Part shown: positions 60,358 to 64,000 of the stretch, in pieces
How positions within the stretch are numbered: position 1 is the first letter of the stretch
Layout of the letters: each line of letters opens with the position of its first letter
NCBI GenBank assembly: GCA_025355745.1
Contig: JANXZA010000200.1
Span: 1-64,000, forward strand
Source: Rhizobacter sp.
GTDB lineage: Bacteria; Pseudomonadota; Gammaproteobacteria; Burkholderiales; Burkholderiaceae_C
Direction of reading: 5' to 3'
Length of the DNA stretch: 64,000 nucleotides
Translations under genes and position numbers: made by a program
The notes under the pieces: model-generated
Databases searched by the model: none
What the model was told of the DNA's origin: nothing
What the model saw: the letters and a program-made list of their open reading frames with translations, nothing else

Positions 60358-62973
60358 ATGATCAAGGTCGTCAACATGATTCCCCAGTCGCTGAGCGGGG
60401 AAACCAATCAGGACAGCGAACCGAACCTTGCGGTCAACCCGGCGAACCCGAAACAGATCGCCGGTTCGGCTTTCACGCCGAACCCGATGGGGGGGTCGAC
60501 CGCGCCGATCTACGTCTCGACCGACGCCGGCGATTCCTGGTCTCTCAACAACATCGTGCCGAGTTCGGGGTCGCTGGGCACCGGCGACATAACGTTGAAG
60601 TTCGCCGGTACCTCGAATCGCCTGTTCACGTCGATCCTCGACGGCACGACGGGCGCGTTCGAAGTTCACCGCTCGACCAATTTCACCAGCCCGGCCGCGA
60701 TGACGCAGCTCGAAAGCCGCGGCAACGAAGACCAGCCGTATGTGCAGGCAACCACCGTGATGGGCGGCGCCGATGTCGGCAAGGACCGCGTCTACATTGG
60801 CGTCAACGACTTCAACGCCGCCGGCGGCAAAACGGCCACCGTCGAGCAGACGCTGGACGGCGGCGTGGCGGCGCCCGCGTTCACCTCGGTCCGCGTCGAG
60901 ACCCGCACAACCCTCGGCCAGGACGGCCCGCAGGTGCGCCCTGCGGTGCACGGCGACGGCACGGTCTACGCCGCGTTCTACCGCTGGATCGCCTCGACCG
61001 GCAGCTTCCCGGCCAACACGCTGATCATCTCGAACGCCGAGGCCATCGTCGTGCGCGACGACAACTGGGGCATCGGCGCCACGCCGTTCAAGGCCCTGAC
61101 CGACAGCTCCGATTCACTCGCCGGCCGGCGCGTTGCCACCGGCCTGTCGTTCCCGTTCAACCAAACCGGCGTGGCCGCAAACGGCCAGGAGCGCTGGGGC
61201 GGCGACATCAGCATCGGCGTCGATCCGCGCAGCAGCTCCACCGTGGTGCTGGCGTACTCGACGCTGGTCTCCGGCGCCTACACCTTGCGGATCACGCGCT
61301 CGCTCGACCGCGGCGTCACCTGGTCGGCGACGCTGCTGTCGCTCTCGAACGCGAAGAACCCGGCGGTGGCGATCAACAGCCTGGGGCGGATCGGCCTGGT
61401 CAACCAGCAGCTCAGCGGCAGCGGCGCCACGCAGCGCTGGGAAACCCACTTCCGCGACAGCCTGGACGGCGTGACCTGGACCGACACCGTGCTGTGCAGC
61501 GCGCTCTCGCAAACCCCGGCGCGCAGCTTCTCGCCCTACATCGGCGACTACCTGCACATGATGGCCGCCGGGAAAGACTTCTACGGCATCTTCAGCGCCA
61601 GCAACACGCCCGACCTGTCGAACTTCCCGCAAGGCGTGACCTACCAGCGCAACCACGACTTCGCCGCGAAGAAGCTGTTCGGCCTGGACGGCGTGAGCGT
61701 GGTCGCACCGTCGATCGACCCGTTCTTCTTCAAGGTGATCCAGATCGATGGCGGCGCCAACTCCGACTATTACGTTCGCGACTGGACCGACAGCGCCGCC
61801 GTTCACGACACCGGCCTGGAGCCATCGACGAACCCGGTGTTCTACGCCACCAGCGATGTCTGGAACCAGCGCGCCAACGTGGCGCCGAGCTTCGTCGGCG
61901 ACCAGCCGCAAAGCCAGGACCCGCAGAACAACGCGAGCAACTTCGCCTTCGCCCGCGTCTCGCGCAACGCTGCCGGTGCGGCCGAGACCGTGAACGTGGA
62001 ATTCCTCGTCGCCGAGTTCGGCACCGGCAGCCCCTACGTGAGCGTGGCCACCACGACGGTGGCGTTCGCGGCCGCCGACACGACGAAGATCGCATCGGCC
62101 GCATGGACCTTGAACCCGACCTCGTCCACCCACCTGTGCCTGGGCACGCAGATCGGCACCGCGACCGACCCGTTCGTGGCCCCCGGCCTGGCTGGCAACA
62201 CGCCCGGCTGGCCGACGACCGACCTGCTCGTCATCAACGACAACAACAAGGCCCAGCGGAATATGTCGGTGCACTACGGGCTGTCGGGCTTCGGCTCCCG
62301 GCACTTCGCGATCATCCGCAACGCATCGAAGAAGCCGCGCGACTTCGTGCTCCAGTTGAGCGCCAGCGCCGAAGCGCTGCGCGGCTTCGTCAAGCCGATC
62401 GTCCACGGCCAGGGCGGCGACCCGATGCCGTTCAAGAGCGGCGCGACGTTGAGCCTGATCGGCATGCAACCGGGCGAGTACCGCTGGATCGGGTTCGACA
62501 TGGGGTCGTTCACTGCTGCAGCGCGGGCCTCATTGCCGGTCGACCTGCTCGAAGTCGTCGATGGCAAGGTGGTCAACGGCCTGCGCTTCAACATCACCTC
62601 AGCCAGCGCCACGACCGCGCTGCGCGAACTGCTGCTCTTCAACGTCGCGGTATTCCAGCGCCTGCAACTCCAGTTCAGGCTCGACGATGCGCTTGGCGTG
62701 ATCAAGGCAAGCACCACGCTGCTGCGAAGCAAGACGATCACGCTGGCCGGCTACCGCAAGTTCATGGCCGCCCTGCGCGATCAGGTCAGCAATTGCGTGA
62801 AGAAATTCCTGGGTACCGGTGACAACGACAAGGCGCTCGACATCGCCACGTCGCTGGCCTTGTTGCTGCGCGCGCTCGATGCCGGCGATGGCGGCGGCGC
62901 ATTCGCCGCCCACACCACGCTGCTGAACAAGCTCGACGTGGCGGTGACGCTGGCGCAGAAGAAGAAGACCTGA
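60358..62973 (+). CDS. Sialidase/BNR-like propeller protein, 871 aa
   Basis: 871 residues, no signal peptide. The N-terminal half (about 10-460) is a beta-propeller with BNR/Asp-box motifs: VSTDAGDSWSLNNIVP, TRSLDRGVTWSATLLSLS, FRDSLDGVTWTDTVL; also ETNQDSEPNLAVNPANPKQI. A middle region is beta-rich (VNVEFLVAEFGTGSPYVSV, RHFAIIRNASKKPRDFVLQL). A helical C-terminal 170 residues (LQLQFRLDDALGVIKAST, LDIATSLALLLRALDAGD) is unassigned. The catalytic Arg triad and Tyr of true sialidases were not identified, so enzymatic activity is not claimed. It probably acts with the gene upstream. Confidence 0.7.
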   Translation: MIKVVNMIPQSLSGETNQDSEPNLAVNPANPKQIAGSAFTPNPMGGSTAPIYVSTDAGDSWSLNNIVPSSGSLGTGDITLKFAGTSNRLFTSILDGTTGAFEVHRSTNFTSPAAMTQLESRGNEDQPYVQATTVMGGADVGKDRVYIGVNDFNAAGGKTATVEQTLDGGVAAPAFTSVRVETRTTLGQDGPQVRPAVHGDGTVYAAFYRWIASTGSFPANTLIISNAEAIVVRDDNWGIGATPFKALTDSSDSLAGRRVATGLSFPFNQTGVAANGQERWGGDISIGVDPRSSSTVVLAYSTLVSGAYTLRITRSLDRGVTWSATLLSLSNAKNPAVAINSLGRIGLVNQQLSGSGATQRWETHFRDSLDGVTWTDTVLCSALSQTPARSFSPYIGDYLHMMAAGKDFYGIFSASNTPDLSNFPQGVTYQRNHDFAAKKLFGLDGVSVVAPSIDPFFFKVIQIDGGANSDYYVRDWTDSAAVHDTGLEPSTNPVFYATSDVWNQRANVAPSFVGDQPQSQDPQNNASNFAFARVSRNAAGAAETVNVEFLVAEFGTGSPYVSVATTTVAFAAADTTKIASAAWTLNPTSSTHLCLGTQIGTATDPFVAPGLAGNTPGWPTTDLLVINDNNKAQRNMSVHYGLSGFGSRHFAIIRNASKKPRDFVLQLSASAEALRGFVKPIVHGQGGDPMPFKSGATLSLIGMQPGEYRWIGFDMGSFTAAARASLPVDLLEVVDGKVVNGLRFNITSASATTALRELLLFNVAVFQRLQLQFRLDDALGVIKASTTLLRSKTITLAGYRKFMAALRDQVSNCVKKFLGTGDNDKALDIATSLALLLRALDAGDGGGAFAAHTTLLNKLDVAVTLAQKKKT

Positions 62974-63138
62974 GACCGGCCGCCCGGTGCGTGCGCCGGG
63001 TGACGCGCCCAGGCAGCGGCGCGTTCGAGGCTGCGGCCGAGCCGTTGATTGCGGCGCGCGCGCCCGTGCAGTAGGCCCCATCATCCGGCCCTGCGCCGCT
63101 GCGTGGCTCGCGTCCATTCACCGCAAGCCGGGCTGACC

Positions 63139-64000
63139 GTGATCAACGCCCCCAGTGCAGCGCCGCGCAATCGGCTGTGCGAGCATCTGCGCTCCCACGC
63201 CATCGTCGAGGTCCGGCGCTTGCATCTTCTGAAACACCTGCTGATCTGGCTCGTGCTGCCGCCGGTCGCCCTGGCCGCGTTGGCGGCCTGCGCGCCGCTG
63301 CGCACGCTCAACGTGCTGGCCAGCGCGGCCGGCGGCTACACCGCGACGCCGGACCGCGCCTACGGCAGCCTCCCGGCGCAGAAGCTCGACCTCTACACCC
63401 CGACGGCAACGCCGCCCCCGGGCGGCTGGCCGCTGGTGGTGTTCTTCTACGGTGGCTCGTGGAACAGCGGCGCGCGCGCCGACTACCAGTTCGTCGGCAG
63501 CGCGATGGCCGCGCGCGGCGTGCTTGTGCTGGTCGCCGACTACCGCCTGTACCCCGAGGTGCGCTACCCCGAATTCCTCAACGACAGCGCGCAGGCCTTG
63601 GCCTGGGGCCTGACGGAGGCCGCGCGCCTTGGCGCGAATCCGAAACGGGTGTTCGTGATGGGCCACAGCGCCGGCGGCTACAACTCCGCCATGCTCGCGC
63701 TCGACCCGCGATGGCTCGCCACCACCGGCCACGCGCCGGCCGAGCTTGCCGGCTGGATCGGCCTGGCCGGCCCGTACGACTTTTTCCCGACCGACAACCT
63801 CGACGCACGGCCGGTGTTCTTCCACCCTAACTATCCTGCACGCGCACAGCCGATCGAGTTCCCGTCCGCCACTGCGCCGCGCAGCTTTCTCGCCGCGCCG
63901 GTCAAGGACGCGCTGGTCAGCCCGATCCGCAGCACCCGAAGCCTGGCTGCGAAGCTCGATGCGGCCGGTGTGCCGGTGACCTTGAAGATGTATGAGCGCG
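63139..64000 (+). CDS. Lipoprotein alpha/beta hydrolase (esterase), C-terminus outside window
   Basis: 287 codons from GTG 63139; open at the right edge. A hydrophobic segment with lipobox-like end (LIWLVLPPVALAALAAC, at about residue 45) follows a basic lead. The alpha/beta fold: VVFFYGGSWNSGARADYQFV (oxyanion GG), VADYRLYPEVRYPEFLND, and the nucleophile elbow GHSAGGYNSAML. This is the acetyl-xylan/carboxyl-esterase (Aes/BD-FAE-like) branch. The acid and His of the triad lie towards the missing end. It could hydrolyse small esters in the periplasm. Confidence 0.85.
   Translation, partial: MINAPSAAPRNRLCEHLRSHAIVEVRRLHLLKHLLIWLVLPPVALAALAACAPLRTLNVLASAAGGYTATPDRAYGSLPAQKLDLYTPTATPPPGGWPLVVFFYGGSWNSGARADYQFVGSAMAARGVLVLVADYRLYPEVRYPEFLNDSAQALAWGLTEAARLGANPKRVFVMGHSAGGYNSAMLALDPRWLATTGHAPAELAGWIGLAGPYDFFPTDNLDARPVFFHPNYPARAQPIEFPSATAPRSFLAAPVKDALVSPIRSTRSLAAKLDAAGVPVTLKMYER

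Overview
This is a high-GC proteobacterial chromosome segment. Gene order argH, algZ/algR, ppc, hemC-hemD-hemX-hemY, a PEP-CTERM protein and the codon use all point to Betaproteobacteria, order Burkholderiales (Sphaerotilaceae/Rubrivivax-Leptothrix-like). The genus is an inference and cannot be fixed from this window.

Layout. (1) 0.4-21.0 kb: a nearly complete non-flagellar type III secretion system (T3SS). A leftward arm holds a candidate exported protein, a FliO-like protein and sctU. A rightward chain of mostly overlapping genes holds a lytic transglycosylase, sctV, sctC, sctD, a probable needle gene, sctI-J-K-L-N-O-P, two unrecognised genes, a soluble histidine kinase with a FixJ/LuxR-type regulator, a divergent sctQ, and sctR-S-T. 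The next gene (21.3 kb) encodes a DUF1521 (metal-ion-inducible autocleavage) protein, a domain known from rhizobial T3SS effectors. (2) 22.3-29.9 kb: a ynjBCD-like ABC importer, a CDP-alcohol phosphatidyltransferase, a TVP38-disulfide-oxidoreductase fusion and a second FAD oxidoreductase. This resembles the E. coli ydjXYZ-ynjABCDEF cluster. (3) 29.9-32.9 kb: a worn accessory stretch with a DUF1499 gene, a 67-bp relic of the DUF1521 gene, a CBS-domain gene, and a decayed RES/Xre toxin-antitoxin pair. (4) 32.92-41.57 kb: an 8.6-kb integrative element bounded by 48-bp direct repeats of the tRNA-Arg(ACG) 3' end. It carries a tyrosine integrase, an AlpA regulator, a RelE/Xre toxin-antitoxin pair, parAB, a truncated second ParB, a DUF932 gene and ssb. 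No relaxase or replicase was recognised. (5) 41.5-59.0 kb: housekeeping core, with tRNA-Arg, hemY-X-D-C, then three exported-protein genes wedged before ppc, then a PEP-CTERM protein, algR/algZ and argH. (6) 59.3-64.0 kb: a tiny membrane protein, a duplicated-domain protein, a large sialidase-like propeller protein and a lipoprotein alpha/beta hydrolase cut by the window edge.

How it fits together. The T3SS genes make one export machine with its own two-component regulator inside the structural operon. The DUF1521 gene and the far-left 195-residue protein are the best substrate candidates, and both have the same short motif about 80-120 bases upstream. Two cross-locus repeats stand out. A roughly 70-bp repeat sits exactly at the stop/start junction of coupled genes in both the T3SS operon and the ynj operon. 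A large 'CTCTGCG/CGCAGAG' inverted repeat follows both sctT and argH. All functional calls come from reading the sequence; no database search was run.
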